DNA of 10,010 nucleotides from positions 1 to 10,010 of the forward strand of contig CALBBA010000245.1 in the NCBI GenBank assembly GCA_937926755.1. Reading direction: 5' to 3'. Shown piece after piece: positions 1 through 6,798 of the stretch (position 1 is its first letter; each line of letters begins with the position of its first letter). The notes below the pieces were generated by a model. The model made no database searches and had not been told where the DNA came from. It saw only the letters and a program-made list of their open reading frames with translations. Source of the stretch: an uncultured Collinsella sp. GTDB taxonomy: Bacteria; Actinomycetota; Coriobacteriia; Coriobacteriales; Coriobacteriaceae. The translations under genes were made by a program, and so were the position numbers.

Positions 1-284
1 CGACTCATGAGGTTGATAGTACGCAAGAAGGTCGACGTACCGCAGACCGAGGGCCCAATGAGCGCCGTGATCTCGCTATTGTGGAAGTCGAGCGACGTAT
101 CGTGCAGCGCATGGTGGTCGCCATAGTACACGTTGACGTCCTTGGCGGAGAGCACGACCTCGTCGCTCACGGCCTTGCCGCTCACGCGCACGCGCCTCTC
201 GCTCTCCCCCACGCTCGACAGAAAGTCCTGGGGGGTGTCGGACGTGGCCGCCTCGGTTGCGGGCGTTGCATTCATTTCGCTCAT
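1..284 (-). CDS. pstB: Phosphate ABC transporter ATP-binding protein PstB, N-terminal part (runs off the window)
   Basis: ATPase subunit that would energise PstC/PstA-mediated phosphate import at the inner face of the membrane. Only 94 complete codons are visible; the 3' end lies left of the window. ATG at 284 overlaps the pstA stop as ATGA, with AAGGAAG upstream, so translation is probably coupled. Residues 1-45 form a low-complexity extension longer than in E. coli PstB. The ABC core starts near residue 46, with the A-loop tyrosines in VNVYYGDHHAL (50-60) and EITALIGPS (71-79) leading into the P-loop. The P-loop reads GPSVCGTST (77-85) where the family has GPSGCGKST. The substitutions G80V and K83T remove a conserved glycine and the phosphate-binding lysine. 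The following STFLRTINLM matches PstB well. Identity as PstB is firm from sequence and operon position; ATPase activity is doubtful unless the two bases are sequence errors. Confidence 0.9.
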   Translation of the reverse strand, partial: MSEMNATPATEAATSDTPQDFLSSVGESERRVRVSGKAVSDEVVLSAKDVNVYYGDHHALHDTSLDFHNSEITALIGPSVCGTSTFLRTINLMS

Positions 285-1207
285 TCGGCCGTCATCTTCC
301 TTGCCAGTTGCTTGCCCACGATACGGGCGACTACGTTAAACAGCAGCACGCAGATCATCAGCAGTGCGGCGGTACCCCAGACGATCTGCTGGGCCTCGGG
401 ACTGCCCTCACCGTAAATCTTGTAGATGTGCACGGCGAGCGACTCGCCGGGGCGGAACACGTTCCAGGCGCAGGTAGGGCTCGACAGGTTAAAGCTCAAG
501 AAGTTCAGGCGCACCGGCGAACTCATGCCCGAGGTAAAGAGCAGCGCCGCGGCCTCGCCAAACACGCGGCCGGCCGAAAGCACGATGCCGGTCACGATGG
601 CAGGCATGGCCTCGGGGACCAGGATGTGCAGCGTAGCCTCCCAGCGAGTAAGGCCCATGGCCAGGCACGCATCGCGCTGGGCCTGCGGCACGTCCTCGAG
701 CGCCTGTTGGATCACGCGCACCAGGATGGGAATGTTGAACATGGTGAGCGCGACGGCGCCGGAGATGATGGAGTACTTCCAGCCCAGCTGCACCGAGAAC
801 ACCAGGAAGCCGAACATGCCGACGACGATGGAAGGCAGCGAGGACAGCGTCTCGATGGCAGTGGAGGCAATGTCGCGAATGGGTCCGCCCGGCGCGTACT
901 CGACCAGGAAGACCGCGCCGCCCAGGCTGATGGGCACCGAGATGATCAGGGTGATCAGCAGCAGATAGAACGAGTCGAACAGCTGGTAGAGCACGCCGCC
1001 CTGGGTACCGTTAGCGCGCGCGGGCTGCGTGAGAAAGCTCGGCTGTAACAGCGTCGAGATGCCCTCAAACAGGATATAGGCCACCATGGAGATGACGATG
1101 AGCATGACGATGGCGACGATTGCCGTCAGCACGCCCGTGGCGATGCGGTCCTGCCTTTGGACCCGCCCGAGTCTCGTCTCGTCGATATGGATGCGCGTGC
1201 TAGCCAC
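281..1207 (-). CDS. pstA: Phosphate ABC transporter permease PstA
   Basis: Membrane permease that pairs with PstC to form the phosphate channel. From the GTG at 1207 the product has 308 residues, within the usual PstA range. This start overlaps the pstC stop (GTGGCTAG), with AAGGGGG 9 nt upstream. A TTG at 1231 would add 8 residues but has no ribosome binding site. After a basic N-terminus come about six hydrophobic segments (roughly 25-50, 78-102, 120-145, 147-163, 204-224 and 275-298). The cytoplasmic EAA loop that docks the ATPase is clear: DACLAMGLTRWEATLHILVP at about 179-198. It is followed by GRVFGE, with an arginine at 213-214 at the place where E. coli PstA has a residue needed for transport. 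The gene ends in the ATGA overlap with pstB. Nothing is broken. Confidence 0.95.
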   Translation of the reverse strand: MASTRIHIDETRLGRVQRQDRIATGVLTAIVAIVMLIVISMVAYILFEGISTLLQPSFLTQPARANGTQGGVLYQLFDSFYLLLITLIISVPISLGGAVFLVEYAPGGPIRDIASTAIETLSSLPSIVVGMFGFLVFSVQLGWKYSIISGAVALTMFNIPILVRVIQQALEDVPQAQRDACLAMGLTRWEATLHILVPEAMPAIVTGIVLSAGRVFGEAAALLFTSGMSSPVRLNFLSFNLSSPTCAWNVFRPGESLAVHIYKIYGEGSPEAQQIVWGTAALLMICVLLFNVVARIVGKQLARKMTAE

Positions 1208-2108
1208 GAGCCTTCGCCCCCTTGCGGCCAATGAGATGGATGATCAGGATGAAGATGAGGCTCATGCCCATCAGCAGCAGACCAAGCGCCCACAGAACAT
1301 CGTCCTGCGCCGAGCCCTCGGCATAGACCGCCATGGACGTGGTGAGCGTGGTGGTGATGGTGGACGCCGGCGACAGCAGCGACGTCGGCATGGCCTCGAT
1401 GCCACCGATAACCATGCGCACAGCGAGCGTTTCGCCAAAGGCGCGGGTCATACCGAGGATGACCGCGGTCATGAGCGACGGCATGGCAGACTTGAGTACC
1501 ACGTGCCAGATGGTCTGCCAGCGGGTATAGCCCAGAGCAAGCGAGCCCTGACGGTAGCTGTCGGGCACGGCGCGCAGGCCATCGACCGAAAGGGTGGTCA
1601 TCGTCGGCAGGATCATGACGGCCAGCACGATGGCGCCAGGCAGGATGCCCAGGCCCGTGCTCACGTGAAAAACGCCCTTCATAAGGCCGACGACCACGTG
1701 GAAACCGATCAGGCCAAAGACGACCGAGGGAATGCCGGTCAAAAGCTCAATAAGCGGCTGAAAGATCTTGGAACCAAACTTAGGCTGGATCTCGACCGCA
1801 AAGATGGCAGAGCCGATGGCGATGGGCAGCGCGATGAGCGTGGAGAGCACCATGACCGCAAACGAGGTGACGATCAGGGGCAGGGCGCCGGTGTAGGGCA
1901 GGCCGTTTTCGGCTGTGTTGGCCAGGTCCCACTTGGTGCCGGCAAAGAACTCGACGACCGAGACGCCGTCCTTGACAAAAGCCGAGAGGCCCTTTTGGGC
2001 GACCATAAAGATGAGCGCGGCAACGACAAGCGTCACGAGCGCTACGCACGCGCCCGTGACGCCCAGGCCCACGTTCTCGAGGTCGCGCTTTGGCAGCTGT
2101 TTTGCCAT
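1200..2108 (-). CDS. pstC: Phosphate ABC transporter permease PstC
   Basis: Second permease of the Pst phosphate importer, 302 residues, normal length for PstC. ATG at 2108 is preceded by GGAAAGG about 7 nt upstream, in the 24-nt gap after pstS. Hydrophobic segments lie at about 14-37, 75-104, 118-142, 155-175, 211-220 plus 226-236, and 270-294. The EAA loop (about 181-210) carries the central LALGYTRWQTIWHVVLK typical of phosphate permeases. It is followed by TRAFGETLAV (221-230), whose arginine and glutamate match the pair known to matter for transport in E. coli PstC. The stop overlaps the pstA start, so the pair is very likely translationally coupled. No anomalies. Confidence 0.96.
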   Translation of the reverse strand: MAKQLPKRDLENVGLGVTGACVALVTLVVAALIFMVAQKGLSAFVKDGVSVVEFFAGTKWDLANTAENGLPYTGALPLIVTSFAVMVLSTLIALPIAIGSAIFAVEIQPKFGSKIFQPLIELLTGIPSVVFGLIGFHVVVGLMKGVFHVSTGLGILPGAIVLAVMILPTMTTLSVDGLRAVPDSYRQGSLALGYTRWQTIWHVVLKSAMPSLMTAVILGMTRAFGETLAVRMVIGGIEAMPTSLLSPASTITTTLTTSMAVYAEGSAQDDVLWALGLLLMGMSLIFILIIHLIGRKGAKARG

Positions 2109-2132
2109 TGCAAACCTTTCCGGGGCGATTAC

Positions 2133-3071
2133 TTATTTAGCGGAGATCTTGCCGCTGGCGTCCTTGACGACCTTCATGGCAGAGACGGGGATAAAGCCCT
2201 GCTCCTCGACGAGCTTGCCCTGGACGTCGTCGGAGAGCATGAACTCAAGGAAAGCCTTGGTAGCCTCGTCGGCGTCCTTGGAGCAGTACATGTGCTCGGT
2301 AGCCCAGATCTTAAAGGAGTCGTCGGTGACGTTTGCGCTCTTGGGCTCCACGCCCTCGACCTTGATGGCGTTGAACTTGGAGTCATCAAAGTGCGAGAAG
2401 TCGAGGTAGGAGATGGCGTTGTCGGTGCTGCCCATCTGAGTCTGGACATCGCCGGACTTGTCGAGCTCGGCGTCGCCCTTAAAGTCGACGGCCTCGTCGC
2501 CAAAGATGGCCGCTTCGAAGGTGGCGCGGGTACCGGAGCCGGCCTTGCGGTTGAGAACGACGATCTTGGCGTCGTCGCCGCCGACCTCCTTCCAGTTGGT
2601 GATCTGGCCGGAGAAGATGCCCTTGAGCTGTTCGAGGGACAGGTCATCGACCTCAACGTTCTTGGAGACGACGGGGCCCATGCCCACGACGGCGACCTCG
2701 TGGTCGACGAGGTTCTTGACCTGGTCGGCCTCGAGCTTGGTCTCGGCGAAGACGTCGGAGTTACCGATGGTGACGGTGCCGGCGGCAACAGCGGTCAGGC
2801 CCTTGCCCGAACCGTTGCCCGAGCCGGAGACGGAGACGTCAGGGTTGGCGTCCATGAACTTCTCGGCAGCGGCCTCGACGAGAGCCTGGAACGAGGAGGC
2901 GCCGTCGTAGGTCACCTCGCCGGAGACGGACTCGGCAGCAGCGGCGCTACCCTTGTCGGCGGCGCCGGAGGCACCTGAGCCGCCGCAACCAACGAGACCG
3001 AGACCGACGATGCTGGCAAGACCACCAGCGAGGCCGAGGAACTGACGACGAGAATAAGCCTGATCGAGCAT
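2133..3071 (-). CDS. pstS: Phosphate-binding lipoprotein PstS
   Basis: Extracellular high-affinity phosphate-binding protein that feeds the Pst channel. The ATG at 3071 was chosen because AAAGGAAG sits just upstream; the in-frame ATG at 3104 lacks such a site. The 312-residue product starts with SRRQFLGLAGG (7-17), a twin-arginine-like signal, and a lipobox LVGC with the lipidated cysteine at 29. A Ser/Gly/Ala-rich linker runs to about 50. The binding domain follows, with SGSGNGSGKG (82-91), TIGNSD (101-106), the PstS signature IFSGQITNWKEVGG (152-165), and RKAGSGTRATFE (175-186). The last has the GSGTR loop that contacts phosphate. QGFIPV (291-296) is the usual C-terminal motif. It is the first gene of pstSCAB and is probably induced by phosphate starvation. 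The Tat-like signal suggests export in folded form, which is inference. Confidence 0.96.
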   Translation of the reverse strand: MLDQAYSRRQFLGLAGGLASIVGLGLVGCGGSGASGAADKGSAAAAESVSGEVTYDGASSFQALVEAAAEKFMDANPDVSVSGSGNGSGKGLTAVAAGTVTIGNSDVFAETKLEADQVKNLVDHEVAVVGMGPVVSKNVEVDDLSLEQLKGIFSGQITNWKEVGGDDAKIVVLNRKAGSGTRATFEAAIFGDEAVDFKGDAELDKSGDVQTQMGSTDNAISYLDFSHFDDSKFNAIKVEGVEPKSANVTDDSFKIWATEHMYCSKDADEATKAFLEFMLSDDVQGKLVEEQGFIPVSAMKVVKDASGKISAK

Positions 3072-3299
3072 GATCTTCCTTTCATACATGCGAATCGCGG
3101 GCACCCCGCCCGCTTTGCTGTTTGGAAAGATACGCCCCCGATCGGGCGACGACCGCCTTATCTGCGGTTTCTTACGGGCTATTGATAGACCCTTACCGCA
3201 AGCTCTGCCCAGCCTTTACAAACGGATAACAATCCAGCGCCGAACATGGCGCACCTTTTACACCAAAGGAACGTCCCCAATGACTACCCCACCGCAACA
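3072..3299. promoter_or_regulatory. pstS upstream region and leader (no gene)
   Basis: No coding gene is supported in this stretch. Read on the minus strand toward pstS it holds a candidate Pho box (3215-3231, listed separately). A weak -10-like TATCAA follows at 3187-3182. Then come three short palindromes: ACCGC/GCGGT at 3152-3168, the perfect CCCGATCGGG at 3137-3146, and a hairpin GCGGGC-GGGGT-GCCCGC at 3097-3113, ending about 25 nt before the start codon. No convincing -35/-10 pair is visible, as would fit an activator-dependent promoter. Which palindromes are transcribed depends on the real start site. Confidence 0.4.
3215..3231. promoter_or_regulatory. Candidate PhoP/PHO-box-like direct repeat upstream of pstS
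   Basis: On the plus strand TTTACA-AACGG-ATAACA forms two six-base near-repeats with an 11-base period. This is the geometry of PhoP-family boxes (TT[ACT]A[CT]A repeats spaced by 5 in Bacillus; 11-bp direct repeats in Streptomyces). A third TTTACA occurs at 3257-3262 but out of phase. It lies about 145 bp before the pstS start codon. Only two units are seen and the second deviates, so this is a suggestion based on position. Confidence 0.3.
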
Positions 3300-3327
3300 G
3301 AAAAAGCCCGGGCAAAAGCACCGGGCT
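3300..3327 (-). terminator. Rho-independent terminator of the dipeptidase transcript
   Basis: Read on the minus strand: AGCCCGG, a 9-nt loop, CCGGGCT, then an uninterrupted T-tract (TTTTT, with TTCTG following). The arms are 3321-3327 and 3305-3311. The T-tract exists only in the minus direction, so it ends the transcript coming from the gene at 3461-4897 and insulates pstS. It lies about 135 nt beyond that stop codon, leaving a long 3' UTR that contains the 3361-3460 inverted repeat. Confidence 0.75.
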
Positions 3328-3360
3328 CGTAATGCAAGTTTGTATCCAAGCAGGATATAG

Positions 3361-3460
3361 GGGTTTTCCAGGTGCCCGAGATTACCCCGAAAGAGGAGCG
3401 CCGCGTATTTTGGTACGCAAGCGACGGTTTGAGGGGCAAGGTCGGGTGCCTGGGGAAGCC
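3361..3460. repeat. 100-base imperfect inverted repeat / foldable element between dipeptidase stop and its terminator
   Basis: The outer 19 bases at 3361-3379 pair with 3442-3460 in strict register. One G-G mismatch occurs (3363/3458), and four of the pairs are G-U wobbles if the plus strand is the RNA. On the minus strand those wobbles become A-C mismatches, so the fold is better on plus. Inside, CCCC 3385-3388 pairs with GGGG 3433-3436, and GCGTA 3403-3407 with TACGC 3414-3418. The element abuts the dipeptidase stop codon (3461-3463). No protein, tRNA or known riboswitch fits. Confidence 0.45.
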
Positions 3461-4897
3461 CTACAGTTCAAGTTCGTTGAGGCGCAGGATCGCCACGATA
3501 TAAATCTTGAGCGCCTGCTTGAGCTGTTCCTCGTTGGCGCACTCGTTGGGGCCGTGCATCTGGCCGCCCCATGCGGGCAGCTCCAGGCCGGTCTCCTCGG
3601 GGCCAAACGAGACGGCGCGGGCAAAGTTGCGCGCGTACGTGCCGCCGCCCATGGCAAAGGGCTCGGCATGCTTGCCGGTGAACTCGTTATAGGTATCGAT
3701 AAGCGCCTTCACGGCCGGATCATCGGCAGAGACCGAGAACGGCACCTTCGCGCGACCCAGCTGGCACGTCACGCCGAAACGGCCCACGAGCGGATCGAGC
3801 TGCTCGCGGATGGTATCGGCACTCGTGCTGTCGGGGAAGCGCACGTCGATGACCTGCTCAATATGGCCATCCGCCACGCGGATGACGCCAGCGTTGCAGG
3901 TAAGCGGGCCAAACGCCGGACTCGTCGCATCGATACCTAGGCCGCGGCCATAGGCGTCCGCATGCACAAAAGCCAGGAACTTGACGAACTCGTGCTCGGC
4001 AGGTCTCAGCAGGCGCTCGTCGCGCGCACCAAACGCATCCTCGGCCTCGCGCAGATACGCCACGATCAGGCCGACAGCGTTGATAGTGCCCTCGGGCATC
4101 GAGGCATGACCGCCAATGCCGTGGGCAAAAATCTGCGCATGCCCGTTATCGAGTGTCGTGATCTCAAGGCGATCGGCGTTCTCGACCGGCGCCGGCAGCT
4201 CATCGGCGGCAATCGCGAGCTCGCAGATGGACTGCGACGGAATGGCATTGCTCGCCTCGGCGCCGCTCCACGACACGATGCGCCCGCCGTCGATCTTGGA
4301 GCTCACAAATGTCGCCCCAAACTGGCCCTTCTCGGCATTGCAGACCGGGAACTCGGCATCGGGCGTAAACAAAAAGTCGGGGTCTGCGTGGTTCTCCAGA
4401 TAATGGTGAACGTCGGACATGCCCACTTCCTCATCGCAGCCCAGCAGCGCGCGGAAGGTGTAGCGCGGAACAATGCCGTGCTTGAGCAAGTAGGCGCCGG
4501 CGTAGAGTGACAATACCGCCGGGCCCTTGTCGTCAATCACGCCGCGACCGAGCAGCCAGCCCTCGCGGCGCTCCATGGTGAACGGGTCGGTGTTCCAGCC
4601 AGGGCCGGCGGGAACCACGTCCACGTGGCAGATAGTCGCGAGCTGTTTGTCGCCGCGGCCCGGGATATCGGCGATTCCCACATAGCCCTCGTCGTCGCTC
4701 GTCTGATAGCCGAGCTTCTGCGCGATGCCGAGCGCGCAATCGAGCGCGTCACGGACCGGGCGGCCAAACGGCGCGCCGGGCTCCGCATCGGCAGAAACTG
4801 CCACGGACGGATAACTCACCAGCTGCTCGATATCGGCGACGACATCCTCCCAGACCTCGTCGACATACTCGGCAACGCTCTGCTCCACCTGATTCAT
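3461..4897 (-). CDS. pepV: M20-family metallodipeptidase, PepV/Sapep type
   Basis: Cytoplasmic zinc- or manganese-dependent dipeptidase that splits imported dipeptides. The 478 residues match the length of PepV (about 470). ATG at 4897 has a perfect AAGGAGG 7 nt upstream; the upstream extension to 4942 has none. M20 metal-site residues are all visible: CHVDVVPAGPGW with His91 and Asp93, GRGVIDDKGP with the bridging Asp122, GCDEEVGM with catalytic Glu156 and ligand Glu157, TPDAEFPV with Asp180, and GGQMHGPNE with His448. GIGGHASMP (260-268) marks the lid domain, whose histidine helps bind substrate in PepV. It is the second gene after the HAD phosphatase, 54 nt downstream on the same strand, so probably co-transcribed. 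Specificity (beta-Ala or general dipeptides) cannot be read from sequence. Confidence 0.92.
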   Translation of the reverse strand: MNQVEQSVAEYVDEVWEDVVADIEQLVSYPSVAVSADAEPGAPFGRPVRDALDCALGIAQKLGYQTSDDEGYVGIADIPGRGDKQLATICHVDVVPAGPGWNTDPFTMERREGWLLGRGVIDDKGPAVLSLYAGAYLLKHGIVPRYTFRALLGCDEEVGMSDVHHYLENHADPDFLFTPDAEFPVCNAEKGQFGATFVSSKIDGGRIVSWSGAEASNAIPSQSICELAIAADELPAPVENADRLEITTLDNGHAQIFAHGIGGHASMPEGTINAVGLIVAYLREAEDAFGARDERLLRPAEHEFVKFLAFVHADAYGRGLGIDATSPAFGPLTCNAGVIRVADGHIEQVIDVRFPDSTSADTIREQLDPLVGRFGVTCQLGRAKVPFSVSADDPAVKALIDTYNEFTGKHAEPFAMGGGTYARNFARAVSFGPEETGLELPAWGGQMHGPNECANEEQLKQALKIYIVAILRLNELEL

Positions 4898-4951
4898 GGA
4901 CGACCTCCTTACCAATGAGCGGCGAGCGTGCCCGCCCCTCACATCAAATAC

Positions 4952-5614
4952 CTATATAGCGAAAAGTTTAGCAAGCTCGGCCACCGAGTGCACCACTGCA
5001 TCGGCACCCGCCGCCTCGTGCTCGCCCGGCGCCGCCGCGCCCGAATAGATACCAATGCACGGCACGCTCATCGCGTGCGCGCCCTCGACGTCGTTAAAGC
5101 GATCGCCGATCATCACGGCATCGCCCGCGGCCGCACCCAAGGCCGCCAACGCGTCGCGGACCGAATCGGCCTTGGTCTCGCGCCCCTGCGGCGGATTCAT
5201 GCCAACCACCGCCTCAAACTGAGAAAGTCCCAGCTCTCCCACCATGTCAACGCACTTTGCCTCCATGCGCGACGTCGCCACGGCCAAGCGCTTGCCCTGG
5301 GCGACCAACCCATCCAGCAGCTCGGGGATCCCGTCAAACACGGGATACTCCTCCGGTCCCAGCTCGTCAAAAAAGGCGCGGTACTCGTCGGCCACCACAA
5401 GCGACTCCTCGCGGGAGAAGCCATAAAAGTCGTGAAAACTCTTCCACAGGGGCGGCCCGATCATGCGACGCAGGTCACCCATCTGCGCCTCCGAAAACCC
5501 GCGTGCAGCCAGCGTCTTGCGCGTCGAGGTCATCACCGCCCGACCCGTATCGGCCACCGTGCCATCAAAATCAAACAGCACGACCGGCCGTTTGCATATC
5601 TCCAGCGCCTCCAT
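4952..5614 (-). CDS. HAD-superfamily hydrolase, phosphoglycolate-phosphatase-like
   Basis: Probable small-molecule phosphatase of HAD subfamily IA, 220 residues. ATG at 5614 is preceded by AGAGGG with a 6-nt spacer; the GTG at 5647 lacks a site and an ATG at 5620 sits directly on the AGAGGG. All four HAD motifs are present: I, LFDFDGTVADT with nucleophile Asp15 and acid/base Asp17; II, AVATS with Ser115; III, Lys148 in RETKADS; IV, MIGDRFNDVEGA with Asp171 and Asp175. The segment between motifs I and II is a helical C1 cap of the Gph/PpaX type (RRMIGPPLWKSF at 49-60 is the usual cap loop). Substrate is not determinable; phosphoglycolate, pyrophosphate or nucleotides are all possible. It heads a two-gene unit with the dipeptidase. 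Confidence 0.88.
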   Translation of the reverse strand: MEALEICKRPVVLFDFDGTVADTGRAVMTSTRKTLAARGFSEAQMGDLRRMIGPPLWKSFHDFYGFSREESLVVADEYRAFFDELGPEEYPVFDGIPELLDGLVAQGKRLAVATSRMEAKCVDMVGELGLSQFEAVVGMNPPQGRETKADSVRDALAALGAAAGDAVMIGDRFNDVEGAHAMSVPCIGIYSGAAAPGEHEAAGADAVVHSVAELAKLFAI

Positions 5615-5663
5615 CGGCATCCCTCTTCCCCAGTTGACGATTTCCACACCGACACTTCAAACT

Positions 5664-5714
5664 GTTGACTATTCAACAATTGAACCTAGAAATGTGGAAC
5701 GACTCCACTATACT
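5664..5714. promoter_or_regulatory. Divergent promoter/operator region between HAD phosphatase and DegV gene
   Basis: On plus, TATACT at 5709-5714 is a good -10 box about 57 nt before the degV start codon, but no -35 hexamer lies 16-18 nt upstream. In its place, directly abutting the -10, is the palindrome GTGGA-ACGAC-TCCAC (5694-5708). Further up, GTTGA-CTAT-TCAAC (5664-5677) overlaps TTCAA-CAA-TTGAA (5672-5684), giving three TTGA/TCAA half-sites. The layout suggests regulator binding, but no regulator is named by sequence. Confidence 0.35.
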
Positions 5715-5770
5715 TGTCGCACTTTGCTCTCAGAAGGCGGCGCCGTCGCGCCCCAACGAAAGGTGCAATT

Positions 5771-6631
5771 ATGTCTTTTGCCATCATAACCGACTCCACG
5801 TCGGACATCTCCCCCGCCCGCGCCCAAGAGCTCGGCATTTACGTGATTCCGCTGCATGTGATTATCGAGGGCGAGGACCTGCTCGACCAGGTGCAGATTA
5901 CCGCCCAAGAGTACGTCGCCCGCATGGCCGGCTCCGAGCAGCTGCCGCACACCTCGCAGCCGAGTGCCGGCGAGTTCAAGGAACTCTTTGACCGCGTGCG
6001 CGCCGACGGCCACGATAGCGCCATCTTTATCTCGCTGTGCAGCGAGTGGTCCGCCTGCTACGCCAACGCCAGCCTGACGGCCGAGACGCACGAGCTCGAC
6101 GTGCGCTGCATCGACTCGCGCACCGGCTCGGGCGCCGAGGGCCTGCTGGTGGAGTACGCGCTGGCCATGCGCGAGGACGGCCGCAGCCTGGACGAGACCG
6201 AGGCGCAGATCCGCGCGACGCTGCCCGACGCCCACCTGCTGCTGATTCCCCGCACGCTCGAGAATCTCGTTAAGAACGGCCGCGCGCCCAAGCTCGCCGG
6301 CCAGCTCACGCAAATGCTCAACATTCGCCTGGCCGTTTCGCCGGAGTGGAAATCGGGCGAGATCAAGGCCATAAAAAAGGGCCGCGGTGCCAAGCGCATC
6401 GTTACCAACACCATGGCCGATTGCCTCGCATTTTTGGCCGAGTATCCGGGCTCCAGCGTGCGCGTGCTCACGACCGGCGCCGCCGAGGAGCAGGAGCTTG
6501 TCAACGAGGCACTCGCGGGTCAGGATTACGTAGACGCCGGCACCGGCCCCATCGGCTGCACCATCGCCACCCACGTAGGCGTCGACGCCATCGCCATCAG
6601 CTACTGCCCCCGCTACCAGCCAACTCACTAG
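5771..6631 (+). CDS. DegV-family fatty-acid-binding protein (FakB-like)
   Basis: DegV/FakB proteins bind a fatty acid and, in characterised Gram-positives, present it to the kinase FakA for phosphorylation and entry into phospholipid synthesis. The 286-residue length is typical. ATG at 5771 follows GAAAGG with a 7-nt spacer; the TTG at 5714 falls in the -10 box and is unlikely. Motifs: FAIITDSTSDI (3-13), the family's opening strand and loop; TSQPS (61-65), the serine/threonine loop that holds the carboxylate; IDSRTGSGAEGLLV (114-127); and a closing TGPIGCTIATHVGVDAIAISY (258-278). The usual SGTYQSA segment is replaced by SEWSACYANA (91-100), a moderate departure. No fakA gene is in the window. 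It is monocistronic here, with large inverted repeats beyond its stop. Confidence 0.9.
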   Translation: MSFAIITDSTSDISPARAQELGIYVIPLHVIIEGEDLLDQVQITAQEYVARMAGSEQLPHTSQPSAGEFKELFDRVRADGHDSAIFISLCSEWSACYANASLTAETHELDVRCIDSRTGSGAEGLLVEYALAMREDGRSLDETEAQIRATLPDAHLLLIPRTLENLVKNGRAPKLAGQLTQMLNIRLAVSPEWKSGEIKAIKKGRGAKRIVTNTMADCLAFLAEYPGSSVRVLTTGAAEEQELVNEALAGQDYVDAGTGPIGCTIATHVGVDAIAISYCPRYQPTH

Positions 6632-6644
6632 GGACGCCCACATC

Positions 6645-6711
6645 AGTTGCGGTGGAATAGGGACTGTTTTTGGCTTATTAGCCGCCAATCAATCCCTATT
6701 CCACCGCAACT
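6645..6711. repeat. Perfect 19-bp inverted repeat downstream of the DegV gene
   Basis: AGTTGCGGTGGAATAGGGA (6645-6663) is the exact reverse complement of 6693-6711. The 29-base centre contains a second small inverted pair, TTGGC (6670-6674) with GCCAA (6684-6688). The stem starts 13 bases after the degV stop. No T-tract follows on either strand, so it is not a standard terminator. It resembles a dispersed palindromic repeat or a small non-autonomous mobile unit. Confidence 0.7.
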
Positions 6712-6726
6712 TAGAAGCAGTTCATT

Positions 6727-6787
6727 TGGGACGGGGCTAAAAAGACTGGTATCAAACGTTTCAGACCAGTCTTTTAGCCCCGTCCCA
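6727..6787. terminator. Large palindrome, probable bidirectional terminator between convergent degV and LOG remnant
   Basis: The left arm at 6727-6750 (24 nt) pairs with the right arm at 6765-6787 (23 nt) with a single bulged A. The arms read TGGGACGGGGCTAAAA then GACTGGT, and the complement. The inner part alone, AAAAAGACTGGT ... ACCAGTCTTTT, has an A-tract before and a T-tract after the stem on both strands, the layout of a bidirectional terminator. The 14-base centre contains AAACGTTT. It lies 12 bases from the stop of the minus-strand LOG remnant and about 95 bases past the degV stop. It could also be a copy of a dispersed repeat. Confidence 0.55.
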
Positions 6788-6798
6788 TTTTACCTACC

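Noticed and set aside
257..1048. 263-residue plus-strand open frame opposite pstA
   Set aside because: Low-complexity His/Gln/Arg-rich translation, typical of the reverse strand of a GC-rich membrane protein gene.
1086..2978. 630-residue plus-strand open frame
   Set aside because: It is antisense to pstC and pstS, with Asp/Gly/His/Arg-rich, motif-free translation; the minus-strand genes carry clear family motifs.
3280..3360. 26-codon plus-strand ORF with AAAGGAA upstream
   Set aside because: Its sequence is explained by the minus-strand terminator at 3300-3327; composition is Lys/Gln/Pro-rich with no recognisable peptide, and no promoter is seen.
5708..6688. 326-residue minus-strand open frame opposite degV
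   Set aside because: A shadow of the DegV gene, which has a good ribosome binding site and family motifs; the start region of this frame lies in an inverted repeat.
6645..6787. CRISPR-like repeat pair
   Set aside because: The two repeats are inverted, differ in sequence and have no regular spacers; no cas gene is present.
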